From positions 1 to 34,799 of IMG/VR virus record IMGVR_UViG_3300000563_000002: a stretch of 34,799 nucleotides of DNA; one strand, given 5' to 3'. The translations under genes were made by a program, and so were the position numbers. Numbering within the stretch: position 1 is the first letter of the stretch; each line of letters begins with the position of its first letter. A model generated the notes under the pieces. That model saw nothing but the letters and a program-made list of their open reading frames with translations. It had not been told where the DNA came from and did no database searches. This document shows positions 24,684-32,267 of the stretch, in pieces. The DNA comes from a virus.

Positions 24684-24761
24684 GAGGCCGGAATGGAATC
24701 GAACCATCAACCTTCCTATTAAGCGTAGGATGCTCTACCAAAACTATTGAGCTACGGCCTC
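24684..24761 (-). tRNA. Odd tRNA-like gene, apparent CTT (Lys) anticodon
   Basis: A 78-base cloverleaf: acceptor GAGGCCG pairs fully with CGGCCTC, D stem GCTC with GAGC, anticodon stem TCCTA with TAGGA, and a T arm with TTCGATT loop. The seven-base anticodon loop CGCTTAA gives CTT, but position 33 is G instead of the nearly universal U. The D loop has 13 bases rather than about 8-9, and one unpaired C lies between the T stem and acceptor. No CCA is encoded. It sits 5 bases after the queE stop and 10 bases before the GNAT-SET ATG, so it is co-transcribed. It may be decayed, or used for something other than decoding. Confidence 0.7.
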
Positions 24762-24766
24762 ATTCC

Positions 24767-25474
24767 TTATTTTAAATTTAATATTACATGTTGTTGTATA
24801 TTTAAACGAAAACGTTCAAAATCTCTTACAAAATTATAACATTTAGAAATAAAATACGGATCATTTAACTTTGAAGATTCCACCTGAATAAATAATGGAT
24901 GCTCGGTCTGATATTGTGAAAATATATTGTATAAAGAGTGAAAGTCTTCATCGGTAGATACAACAAATTTCAATTGTAACTTATGATTTATATAAACAGA
25001 CTCATCCCAAAATTTTATGGTTTCAAATAATGTTTCTTCGTTAAAACGTCTTCCTAATGCGGAATGTAACTTAGGACTTACACTAAAAAATAAATTATTA
25101 TTCATCATATCTATGACATCGATCCGGTCGGGTACAGGAACACCTGCTGTTTCAATAGATAATCGTACAATATTATTTTTATATAATTTTTCAACTATCC
25201 ATTTTAATTGGTCAAGCTGTTCAAGCGGTTCGCCTCCGGTTATACATACCCATATTTCAGGATATTTTTTTATTTCATCCTTTATATATTTTAATAATTC
25301 AACAGATTTCCATGCATGTTCTTTCTTTTGTTTCCACGACACCTTTGTATCACACCACTTACAACCAACATGACATCCTTGAAAACGAACAAACATAGTC
25401 AAACAACCTGTCAATAAACCTTCACCTTGAATAGATGTAAATATCTCATTAATGTATGTCTTTGGAATATTCAT
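24767..25474 (-). CDS. queE: 7-carboxy-7-deazaguanine synthase QueE (radical SAM)
   Basis: A 235-residue protein of normal QueE length. FTSIQGEGLLTG is the family N-terminal motif. FQGCHVGCKWCDTKVSW gives C34, C38 and C41, the CX3CX2C iron-sulfur site of radical SAM enzymes, and CITGGEPLEQ is the GGEP SAM-binding motif. HPLFIQVES is a later strand of the barrel. It turns 6-carboxy-tetrahydropterin into 7-carboxy-7-deazaguanine. It lies downstream of folE by 10 bases, with GAGAGATT as SD, and upstream of the tRNA-like gene. Confidence 0.93.
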   Translation of the reverse strand: MNIPKTYINEIFTSIQGEGLLTGCLTMFVRFQGCHVGCKWCDTKVSWKQKKEHAWKSVELLKYIKDEIKKYPEIWVCITGGEPLEQLDQLKWIVEKLYKNNIVRLSIETAGVPVPDRIDVIDMMNNNLFFSVSPKLHSALGRRFNEETLFETIKFWDESVYINHKLQLKFVVSTDEDFHSLYNIFSQYQTEHPLFIQVESSKLNDPYFISKCYNFVRDFERFRLNIQQHVILNLK

Positions 25475-25484
25475 AATCTCTCTA

Positions 25485-26078
25485 CTATTTAAAATTATTA
25501 TGCATTTTTAATAATGTTAATGCTTCGCCTTTATCTATTTCTCCAATAATAGAAGCGGTATTTGTCATACTTCCACGTGCTCTTATTCCCCGTATAGTTG
25601 CGCATGTATGTTCAGCAACCATTACAACATATACGCCATGCGGTTTTAATCGACTCATTATATCTTGTGCAATATTCATTGTAAGGTCTTCTTGTATATT
25701 CGGGCGGGAACTCCAATATTCAATAATACGTGGTATCTTTGATATACCAATAACCTTTTTCTTTGAATGATACACAACACCGCATTTACCAATAAATGGT
25801 AACAAATGATGCTCACATACAGAAACAAAATGAATATCGGTCACTGCTACATAACCATCTTTTCCTGAAAAAGATGTAATGTTAGGTTTGTCGGAATATA
25901 AACCTTTAAATAATTCAAGATACATCTTTGCAACACGTTCAGGTGTATTTTTTGTGGACTCTGTTTCAGGAATATGTAACCATCTTAATAAATCTCTAAT
26001 AATTTTTTTACCTGTTTTTAAATCAGGTATGCCATTGACCGAAATATCTTTTTTTGAAATATTCTGCGTATGTTTCAT
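25485..26078 (-). CDS. folE: GTP cyclohydrolase I FolE
   Basis: A 197-residue protein with the complete FolE-I signature: HFVSVCEHHLLPFIGKCGV (C88, H90, H91 at the zinc site), VIGISKIPRIIEYWSSRPNI, QEDLTMNIAQDI and VVMVAEHTCATIRGIR with C159 as the second zinc cysteine. It makes 7,8-dihydroneopterin triphosphate from GTP, the first step to preQ0. The ATG at 26078 lies 56 bases inside the end of queD, with AAGGATATTTTAGTAG upstream; no internal Met before the domain offers a better start. Confidence 0.95.
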   Translation of the reverse strand: MKHTQNISKKDISVNGIPDLKTGKKIIRDLLRWLHIPETESTKNTPERVAKMYLELFKGLYSDKPNITSFSGKDGYVAVTDIHFVSVCEHHLLPFIGKCGVVYHSKKKVIGISKIPRIIEYWSSRPNIQEDLTMNIAQDIMSRLKPHGVYVVMVAEHTCATIRGIRARGSMTNTASIIGEIDKGEALTLLKMHNNFK

Positions 26079-26556
26079 CTACTAAAATATCCTTATAAGC
26101 CTTTGTCTGAAAATAATCTGATAAGTAATAATAAGCAACACTATTCGGCGTTTCATACCAATGTATTTGTTCTAATAAAATTTTTTTATCTAATAACGGA
26201 ATTAACAGCTCGTGAAATACCCATTTAGAAAGGGTCTCTGCGGTAGGTGGCTCGGAAAGTATTAATATTTTGTCGGGATTGTTTCTTTGTTTAATAAAAT
26301 CAAGAGTCGTCTTATCACGTTCCCAAACAGCGAAACCATGATCAAGACGACTATGAATTTTATCAATCATTAATTTTTTTAGTATACCAAAATCAATTAT
26401 CATTCCGGCTTCGGAACTATTATTATCGGTTACAATTTCCCCGGAAATAAAACATAATATAGTTGCCCTGTGACCATGTATTTGATTACAAAAGCCATAA
26501 TGATTAGGCAAGGTATGTCCATAATCAATTTCTATCTTTCGTGATATTAATGCCAT
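26023..26556 (-). CDS. queD: 6-carboxy-tetrahydropterin synthase QueD
   Basis: A 177-residue protein. IDYGHTLPNHYGFCNQIHGHR carries the zinc histidines H14, H27 and H29 and the catalytic C23, four residues before HGH. MIIDFGILKK, SRLDHG (D72, H73), PPTAETLSKWVF and HWYETPNSV (E135) complete the QueD pattern. It converts dihydroneopterin triphosphate to 6-carboxy-tetrahydropterin. About 40 residues beyond the usual end (YFQTKAYKDILVDETYAEYF) are added, and these overlap the folE start in another frame. It also overlaps the previous small gene by 32 bases. Confidence 0.92.
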   Translation of the reverse strand: MALISRKIEIDYGHTLPNHYGFCNQIHGHRATILCFISGEIVTDNNSSEAGMIIDFGILKKLMIDKIHSRLDHGFAVWERDKTTLDFIKQRNNPDKILILSEPPTAETLSKWVFHELLIPLLDKKILLEQIHWYETPNSVAYYYLSDYFQTKAYKDILVDETYAEYFKKRYFGQWHT

Positions 26557-26794
26557 TTAATAACCTTTCTAATTCTTCTTTATTATGCACCTTAATTCGT
26601 TTACAGAATACATCAATATCTTCAAAAAGAATTGTATATTTATAATGTTTATCTTTTTTTGTAGTAGTAATAATATGAACAGCAAACTCATCTATATCAC
26701 TAACAAATCCTTTTATTTTCCACCCGGCTATTGTAAATATAACTGCATAATCTCCTATATGCAGATATGTAGACAACAATTCTTTATCCCACAT
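26525..26794 (-). CDS. Small beta-barrel-like hypothetical protein
   Basis: An 89-residue protein. HIGDYAVIFTIAGWKIKGFV and VHIITTTKKDKHYKYTILFE suggest a five-stranded SH3 or Sm-like barrel, ending in a short helix (KEELERLLNGI). The start has the strong SD AGGAGGGACATTAT. It overlaps queD, so it is the first gene coupled to the deazaguanine operon and may be its upstream partner or a nucleic-acid-binding accessory (inference). I do not recognise it. Confidence 0.55.
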   Translation of the reverse strand: MWDKELLSTYLHIGDYAVIFTIAGWKIKGFVSDIDEFAVHIITTTKKDKHYKYTILFEDIDVFCKRIKVHNKEELERLLNGINITKDRN

Positions 26795-26806
26795 ATAATG
26801 TCCCTC

Positions 26807-27100
26807 CTATTCAACCTTACAATCAAAGTTTACGGCGGAAATTACTCTTTGTTCTTCGGTCATATTAATGTTAGTAAAACCAATACGAACAACAATTGAT
26901 TTTCCTTTTTGTCCTAAAAATCCTCCGGCAATAGCAATTCCCTTTACCGCTTGATTTATGGCTTGTACCCCAATAGCTCGTACAGATACAGAACTATTTT
27001 TTTCAAGTTCTCTCGCTACAGCACTTGCAAGTGACTTTGAGTTTGATGTCTTCGCAACACGAAGAATAAACTCGCTATTTCCAACTTGTTGTTTTTCCAT
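26807..27100 (-). CDS. SpoVS/Alba-like protein
   Basis: A 97-residue protein matching the stage V sporulation protein S family. ILRVAKTSNSKSLASAVARE is followed by VRAIGVQAINQAVKGIAIAG with the family's AIGxxAxNQAVKA pattern, then GKSIVVRIGFTNINMTEEQR near the C-terminus. SpoVS proteins have an Alba-like fold and probably bind nucleic acid; in Bacillus they affect sporulation and septation. The phage copy may organise DNA or interfere with host development. AAGGAATGGTAAT gives a good start. Confidence 0.85.
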   Translation of the reverse strand: MEKQQVGNSEFILRVAKTSNSKSLASAVARELEKNSSVSVRAIGVQAINQAVKGIAIAGGFLGQKGKSIVVRIGFTNINMTEEQRVISAVNFDCKVE

Positions 27101-27101
27101 A

Positions 27102-27578
27102 TTACCATTCCTTAATACCTAATCGTTTAGTTAATATCCGACTTGTGAGTTTATATCCTCTGTCGCAATTGTCGAATGTAATAGAAATACCATTATAATA
27201 TGCTTCTGAACGGTTCCATATGTCAAGTGCTTTCTTATATAAAGGGTTTGCACGGGCTTTTTCTTTTCGTTCATTGATAGACCCTTTTACAGAATTTACT
27301 ATCCGGGAATATATGTAATTACATTGACTCTCGGCAACAACTCTAATAGCATCCGCTATTATTACCTGTTCACCAAAATAATTCTGCCATGCAATAAATC
27401 TGGATAAATATTTTTCAAGAACATCTGTATCATAATTATATAGCTTATTAATATTGTTTAAATATTTATTTATATCACCCTTCGGGCGTGACAAATTAAC
27501 AAGTCCTTCAATAGATTTTTGCACATCATCCGATTGTGCAATTTGTTCAAACGATAGTATTTTACTTTTCTTTTTCAT
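27102..27578 (-). CDS. Helical hypothetical protein
   Basis: A 158-residue protein that is mainly helix (SFEQIAQSDDVQKSIEGL, YDTDVLEKYLSRFIAWQNYF, AIRVVAESQCNYIYSRIVN) with a short basic stretch (NERKEKARANPLYKKALDIW). I do not recognise it. It starts 1 base after the nuclease stop and ends 1 base before the SpoVS-like gene, so it is co-translated with both. A role in DNA metabolism is suggested by neighbours only. Confidence 0.5.
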   Translation of the reverse strand: MKKKSKILSFEQIAQSDDVQKSIEGLVNLSRPKGDINKYLNNINKLYNYDTDVLEKYLSRFIAWQNYFGEQVIIADAIRVVAESQCNYIYSRIVNSVKGSINERKEKARANPLYKKALDIWNRSEAYYNGISITFDNCDRGYKLTSRILTKRLGIKEW

Positions 27579-27579
27579 C

Positions 27580-28419
27580 TTATGCTCTTTTTAATTTTAT
27601 TATATCAAAATTATTCTTCATCTTTACATATCGTAATATATCATTTCCGCTTTTACATTGAAAACATAACGATGAATATGCACAATATTTATATTTACCT
27701 TTTTTCTTTTTGCACTCATCGAGTATTGGTGTATCACCTCCTTTAAGAAATTTCTTTGCATGTAATGTGGTTTGTAACGCTTTCTTCAACAAATCTTTTT
27801 CAATAGTATAAAAAAATTCTTTCTTTCGGGAATCATTTTTATTTATAAAACATATAAAACCTCTCGGTATTTTTAAGCCAAACATATACAAACTTAATTG
27901 AGTCCGGTATGCCTCCGATACATCATATTTAGATTCAAGGCGATAAAACTGTTCGGAACGTATTGTTTTAATATCACCTAAATATTTTTTATTGTCTTGA
28001 AGATTAACAATAACATCTGCGGTTCCGGATATAAGATATTTATTGTATAATGATGTTATCGGTTGTTCAACTTTTGCGGCTTTATCATAATCTAATAAAT
28101 ATCCATATTGTATAAGAAAATGAATAAGATGACCAAAATCCCATGTCATTTCCATATCAGGATTAGTTTCATAGTGACTAAATTCGGTCGTTATAGTTTT
28201 TTTATATAAATCTTTTTCTTCTATGAATTGAAACGCTATCTGTCGTGGACAGGCGTTGTATAATCCTGATGGATGAAAACCTATAATATCATTTCTTTTT
28301 ATTTCGGCTTTAAAGGGATTAAATTTTTTTCTGTGTTTAAGGTAGGTATCAATTAATGTTATAAATGAAACTTTCTTCCTGTATTTCTTCTTTGTATTAA
28401 TCTTGTCAGCTAAAGACAT
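27580..28419 (-). CDS. Cas4-like PD-(D/E)XK exonuclease with four-cysteine cluster
   Basis: A 279-residue protein from ATG 28419, chosen over an upstream TTG because GGAGAACAAG immediately precedes it. HPSGLYNACPRQIAF has C57. DFGHLIHFLIQYG holds a conserved-looking His motif. LISGTADVIVN (D135) and KYLGDIKTI (D149, K151) form the PD-(D/E)XK core, and QLSLYMFGL follows as the QxxxY-type helix. C236, C246, C252 and C255 near the C-terminus with C57 could hold a 4Fe-4S cluster as in Cas4/AddB-like nucleases. It probably processes DNA ends during replication or recombination. Confidence 0.8.
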   Translation of the reverse strand: MSLADKINTKKKYRKKVSFITLIDTYLKHRKKFNPFKAEIKRNDIIGFHPSGLYNACPRQIAFQFIEEKDLYKKTITTEFSHYETNPDMEMTWDFGHLIHFLIQYGYLLDYDKAAKVEQPITSLYNKYLISGTADVIVNLQDNKKYLGDIKTIRSEQFYRLESKYDVSEAYRTQLSLYMFGLKIPRGFICFINKNDSRKKEFFYTIEKDLLKKALQTTLHAKKFLKGGDTPILDECKKKKGKYKYCAYSSLCFQCKSGNDILRYVKMKNNFDIIKLKRA

Positions 28420-28473
28420 CTTGTTCTCCAAATAAATTTATTAAAGGTAAATAATATTTTGGTATTATACAAA

Positions 28474-28857
28474 TTATTCATTTCCTGTTTGCGTTAATTC
28501 ATTAAGGGCTTCATCATGCGGACACTTTGGTAATGACCCTTTTCCGGTATAACCGACCGGACAACCATATGTCCGGGCATACCTTATTGACTCACCACAT
28601 TGTTTACATTCATCGTCAAATAATGTTGGAACATTTTTCAATTCAAGATTTATTTTTTGTATCTGTTGTTTGATTTCGTGTAAATAATTTACATTTGCAC
28701 GTCTGGTATCAATATCTTTTAATATTTTTAACTGATCATCAAATGATATTTTACTCTGTGCAAATTCAATTGATATATTGTTCTTTATGCAAAAATCTTC
28801 AATTAGTAATCTTTGTGTGTTATCCTTACATTTTATGTGTACTATCACAGTATGCAT
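28474..28857 (-). CDS. Coiled-coil plus zinc-ribbon hypothetical protein
   Basis: A 127-residue protein. A ferredoxin-like N-terminal strand-helix part (TVIVHIKCKDNTQRLLIEDF) is followed by a coiled coil (NYLHEIKQQIQKINLELKNV). A cysteine-rich end follows with CKQCGESI, then YGCPVGY and LPKCPHDE, a possible C4 zinc site. AAGGAGAGTAAT is a strong SD. I cannot name it. The zinc ribbon points to nucleic-acid or protein binding within the replication module. Confidence 0.5.
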   Translation of the reverse strand: MHTVIVHIKCKDNTQRLLIEDFCIKNNISIEFAQSKISFDDQLKILKDIDTRRANVNYLHEIKQQIQKINLELKNVPTLFDDECKQCGESIRYARTYGCPVGYTGKGSLPKCPHDEALNELTQTGNE

Positions 28858-28914
28858 ATTACTCTCCTTTTAATTTAATGAAAAATACATATATATTATC
28901 TTCAAAATCTATTA

Positions 28915-29106
28915 TCAAAATGGATATCTCTTTTCAAGCAATGTTTCGATTTTAATTTTACCTGCTTCGTCAACAGATATATTTGCAACTGCGGTTTTGT
29001 CAGAACCTTTTGCATGGTCTACACCAACACAAATCTCTAAATGATGTTTCTTACAATAATGTAAACAGCTTATAGGTTCATTGCAATCTTTCTTTTCGCA
29101 TTTCAT
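28915..29106 (-). CDS. Small cysteine/histidine protein with GVDxAxGxDxT motif
   Basis: A 63-residue protein. The N-terminal half has a zinc-binding-like set (CEKKDCNEP, CLHYCKKHH). The second half has CVGVDHAKGSDKTAVANIS, a GxDxAxGxDxTA pattern seen in RNase H-like strands of phage proteins, but too short for a full nuclease. It begins within the stop region of the upstream gene, after AAGGAACTAATTAA. Function unknown. Confidence 0.45.
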   Translation of the reverse strand: MKCEKKDCNEPISCLHYCKKHHLEICVGVDHAKGSDKTAVANISVDEAGKIKIETLLEKRYPF

Positions 29107-29345
29107 TTAATTAGTTCCTTAAATTTATCTTTTTTCATTCTTCCAAAGTGTTTAACTTCACTATTAGCACTTATACTATCGGGCTTACCTTTAACAGAAA
29201 AATTATGTTTCTTCCCATATTTATCAATAAAAGAAACACTATTCTTTTTTATTGCAATGACCTTTGCACCAAAATCAGTAACTTCAATAACGACATGCGG
29301 TTCTTCGTCTAATTCAATAACATCACGTTTTCTTAATTTAGACAT
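29103..29345 (-). CDS. Small hypothetical protein
   Basis: An 80-residue protein from ATG 29345 (MSKLRKRDVIELDEEPHVV), selected because GGAGAATAAA is upstream; a TTG four codons earlier is less likely. Strands VVIEVTDFGAKVIAIKKN and VSFIDKYGKKHNFSVKG suggest a small barrel. Rich in K. It overlaps the next gene by 4 bases and follows the ligase by 12 bases. Not recognised. Confidence 0.5.
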   Translation of the reverse strand: MSKLRKRDVIELDEEPHVVIEVTDFGAKVIAIKKNSVSFIDKYGKKHNFSVKGKPDSISANSEVKHFGRMKKDKFKELIK

Positions 29346-29357
29346 TTTATTCTCCAA

Positions 29358-30365
29358 CTATTCAAATTGTTTTAACGTACACCGTTTAATAAGTTTATCT
29401 TCTCGAAAACGTTTAAATCTTGGATCACGTAATCGTTCTCCGGTAAATTGTTTATATTCCACCTCAATTATTTTTCCTAAATAGTGTTTTTTATTGCGAG
29501 ATATGATTGCTCGTGTTTCATCGGTCATACCACTAACCTTTGCAACGGTATGTAAATTCTCCTTTCGCATATTCATTTCAACTTGTTTCGGTGTAAGCTC
29601 TGTTTTATTTTTATATTTAACAACATCTCCGTTGTCAATAAAAGCAGAAACTTCAATAGCACCAATCCATTTTTTCCTTGCAAAACGGTTATTGCCTTTT
29701 GTAAATCCTGTTATTATAAGGTCGGCTTTCTTTGAATTAATAAGTTTCATTGAATAATATTCATCTCTAATAACAAGACCTTCGAGTTTTTTCTTTACGG
29801 TTTTTTTCAATACCTTATTAAAGAAATCTTCAGCAGTATACCCGTTATGTGGAATGATATTTTCAGGATAATATATTAAAGATTTACCTTTGATATTCTC
29901 TCCGAATTTTCCCGCAGATGGAAATAGTTTTTTTAATATATGATATTTGTGAAAGTAAGGGTACTTCATCACACACTTACCTTCGTAATATAGTATATCA
30001 AAGGCAATCAAAACAAGCTTATTATCCTGTACTTTATCGGGTAAAGAGTTCATTATACCTGCAACATAATTCGCTCTCTTATACCAATGTACTCTCTTTA
30101 TGTGTTCACATACGGCTTCACATGCAATGATTGTTTCCTTTTTATTTTTGAATTTTATTTTCTTCAAACGTGGAAAGTTTTCAAATTTATTAGATAATAA
30201 TCCTGTCTTTTTTGATATACGTTTAGATGTTAATGCATACGCCTTTCCATCTGAAATATGTAAGCAATATTGTGCTCCATCATATTTTAATTGCCCTATA
30301 CAGTTATCATGTATCTCCTTCAAGCCACCGACACCTTCAAATATTATTTGTCTCGGCTGTTTCAT
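29358..30365 (-). CDS. ATP-dependent DNA ligase
   Basis: A 335-residue protein. GQLKYDGAQYCL contains KYDG with the nucleotidyl-accepting lysine K27 (motif I). ETIIACEAVCEHI and LVLIAFDILYYEGK correspond to motifs III and IIIa. KKLEGLVIRDEYYSMKL is motif IV with the following basic strand. VSAFIDNGDVVKYKNK and YKQFTGERLRDPRFKRFRED form the OB-fold end with motif VI-like RxPRFxRFRxDK. It seals nicks during replication. AAAGGTAAACTAA is the SD. It is small, as usual for phage ligases. Confidence 0.92.
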   Translation of the reverse strand: MKQPRQIIFEGVGGLKEIHDNCIGQLKYDGAQYCLHISDGKAYALTSKRISKKTGLLSNKFENFPRLKKIKFKNKKETIIACEAVCEHIKRVHWYKRANYVAGIMNSLPDKVQDNKLVLIAFDILYYEGKCVMKYPYFHKYHILKKLFPSAGKFGENIKGKSLIYYPENIIPHNGYTAEDFFNKVLKKTVKKKLEGLVIRDEYYSMKLINSKKADLIITGFTKGNNRFARKKWIGAIEVSAFIDNGDVVKYKNKTELTPKQVEMNMRKENLHTVAKVSGMTDETRAIISRNKKHYLGKIIEVEYKQFTGERLRDPRFKRFREDKLIKRCTLKQFE

Positions 30366-30629
30366 TTAGTTTACCTTTCTATTTGTATTTTGTTGTTTTA
30401 TCTGTTTAGCGGTTTCTTCTCCGATTTGTGTAAATGGAACAAACGGATAGTACACTTCATCGGAAACAAAACCATCCTTCAATACTCTGTCAACAGGAAT
30501 TGCAAATACTCCATTGTTTGAAATAATAGCAATATAATCTCTATCAAGTTTATATTTAGATTTTATTTCTAAATATTCATCATTTTTAATACATTTAAGC
30601 ATTGCCTCATAAAGAGATAACTGTTCCAT
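30366..30629 (-). CDS. Small hypothetical protein
   Basis: An 87-residue protein with an N-terminal helix (LSLYEAMLKCIKNDEYLEI), strands IAIISNNGVFAIPVDRVL and a polar tail (AKQIKQQNTNRKVN). The start has a very strong SD, AAGGAGTAGTT. It stops 1 base before the ligase gene and follows the RmuC-like gene by 2 bases. Not recognised. Likely part of the replication module by position. Confidence 0.5.
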   Translation of the reverse strand: MEQLSLYEAMLKCIKNDEYLEIKSKYKLDRDYIAIISNNGVFAIPVDRVLKDGFVSDEVYYPFVPFTQIGEETAKQIKQQNTNRKVN

Positions 30630-30631
30630 AA

Positions 30632-31978
30632 CTACTCCTTCTTTAATAATTCCTTATTAATGATCTCAATTGATTTTTCAATTTCTTCTTTTAATGCGTC
30701 GGCAATAGTGCGAATTTCACCTGTGTTTTTTTCAACAAAACTGTTTAATGAGGTCAATTTTCGACGAATATTTGCAATGTTCTTTAATTGTGCAACAACC
30801 GATTGTATCTCATTGCTAATAGCAGTTACATTAACATCTTCAGTTTTTTCTAATGATGCTTTCCGTAATAACATTCGACACCATTTAACCGCTATTTCAA
30901 GATAATGCATAGACGTTATTACCTTATTATCTTCGTACACACCGAATAAACCAACTTGCTTTGGTAACTGTTCAATATGTTCAGTTACCATTAAAGAGAA
31001 AGGAACAGAACGATTTTTCATTGCTTCATTCAAATAATCAAGAGAGCTCTTTAATACAACCTTTGTATCTTTTGCCTCAATAAGAAATTTTTCTCCTGTC
31101 GCAAGTGTATACATAAAGTCGCCTTTCTTTCCTGATGCATCGGTTATTGTTCCTGTTTCCTCTACAATATCATTGAAAGGTTTTGCAATCTCTTGTAATT
31201 TTTCAAACAATACCTTTTCAAATTCAAACCCTTTTTCAGATGCTACTTCAGATAATTCATCAATGCCTTCCTTCTTGGCAATTGCTTCCCGCAATGCAAT
31301 AATATCACGTTGTATGTTATAATGATATTCTCCGAGCATCTTATTTATTTTATTTAATATTTCAGCGTCTTCACCAAAATATTTTTCAGCTTCTGTCATT
31401 AACTTTGTTGCAAACGATTCTTTATTATTCATATCAAATTGTTTATGCAATTTTTCTTCGGTATTTTTAATAACAGATTTTACTTTTCCTAAATAAGATG
31501 TTTCAAGATCAGGATTGAATTTTTCTTCGACGTTTTTAATTCCCTCTTCAACATTTTTTAATCGTTCATTAGAAACACCTTTTGAAATATCAACAATGGC
31601 TTTAGATTCAGAACGAACAGTTTTAATATCATTAGAAATCTCATCACGAAATCCTTTAAATATATTATTCAAATGTTCGGCAAATCTTTTTGAATAAGAT
31701 GAATCCGAATTAACATCAAAGCCCCTATCAAAAATATCTTGCATTATTTTATCAAATTTAACAGATTGCTCTGTTACAGATTTATTAATTAAGGATATAA
31801 TGCGTTCCGATTCCGCACGAACAAAATCCATATCTTTAGACATCTGTACCCGGGTTAATACAGATGCACCTACTTCGGCACATGCAAGTAATGCATTATC
31901 TAATCCATCATATTTCTTTTCATTGTTAATAAGAAAAGTAGCCAACTCATCGGAAAAATTTTCAACTGTAATTTTCAT
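30632..31978 (-). CDS. RmuC/DUF2130-like coiled-coil protein with PD-(D/E)XK core
   Basis: A 448-residue protein. Residues 1-250 are mostly coiled coil (ISNDIKTVRSESKAIVDISK, RLKNVEEGIKNVEEKF). Residues about 255-360 hold a nuclease-like core: KGFEFEKVLFEKLQEIAKPF, ASGKKGDFMYTLATGEKFLI and then IEAKDTKV, giving a D...ExK arrangement like that of RmuC and DUF2130 proteins. The C-terminus is helical again. In bacteria RmuC limits rearrangement at repeats. Here it may act on recombination intermediates or on host DNA. AAAGGAGAATAAT is a strong SD. Confidence 0.7.
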   Translation of the reverse strand: MKITVENFSDELATFLINNEKKYDGLDNALLACAEVGASVLTRVQMSKDMDFVRAESERIISLINKSVTEQSVKFDKIMQDIFDRGFDVNSDSSYSKRFAEHLNNIFKGFRDEISNDIKTVRSESKAIVDISKGVSNERLKNVEEGIKNVEEKFNPDLETSYLGKVKSVIKNTEEKLHKQFDMNNKESFATKLMTEAEKYFGEDAEILNKINKMLGEYHYNIQRDIIALREAIAKKEGIDELSEVASEKGFEFEKVLFEKLQEIAKPFNDIVEETGTITDASGKKGDFMYTLATGEKFLIEAKDTKVVLKSSLDYLNEAMKNRSVPFSLMVTEHIEQLPKQVGLFGVYEDNKVITSMHYLEIAVKWCRMLLRKASLEKTEDVNVTAISNEIQSVVAQLKNIANIRRKLTSLNSFVEKNTGEIRTIADALKEEIEKSIEIINKELLKKE

Positions 31979-32018
31979 ATTATTCTCCTTTTATTTTTAT
32001 GTAATGTTACTTTTTATA

Positions 32019-32267
32019 TTATTTTATTTCCGGCTTCATATTAAATGCTAATAATAATTCTTTGGTTGCTTGTCTCACCTTTCGTTCATAATCTTCTATA
32101 CAGTTTACAAGATAGATACGATTTTTATCTTCTACTTTTCTTTCAGTATTATATTCTCCTTCAATATTTTGTGAGTGAATAAAGTTTTTAATTACAGATA
32201 AATCATGTATTGCATCTTCCATCATTGCTTCAACATGACGGATTGTTTTTTTATATTCAATTCTCAT
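32019..32267 (-). CDS. Small helical hypothetical protein
   Basis: An 82-residue protein made of two helices (TIRHVEAMMEDAIHDLSVIK and YLVNCIEDYERKVRQATKEL). Its ATG lies 11 bases inside the end of the upstream gene. Not recognised; placed between the recombinase and the RmuC-like gene. Confidence 0.5.
   Translation of the reverse strand: MRIEYKKTIRHVEAMMEDAIHDLSVIKNFIHSQNIEGEYNTERKVEDKNRIYLVNCIEDYERKVRQATKELLLAFNMKPEIK

Noticed and set aside
28442-28473. A TTTG-N20-TACCTTTA arrangement resembling a Bacteroidota promoter before the Cas4-like gene
   Set aside because: Such matches are expected by chance in AT-rich gaps, one base of the -7 box differs, and the strong SD sites do not suggest a Bacteroidota-style host.
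28890-28918. A TTGATA-N17-TATATA sigma70-like promoter before the zinc-ribbon gene at 28474-28857
   Set aside because: The match is weak in a very AT-rich gap and nothing else supports a transcription start there.
29918-30521. Overlapping plus-strand frames opposite the ligase gene
   Set aside because: The ligase frame has all nucleotidyltransferase motifs, and the opposite frames show only composition-driven hydrophobic sequence.
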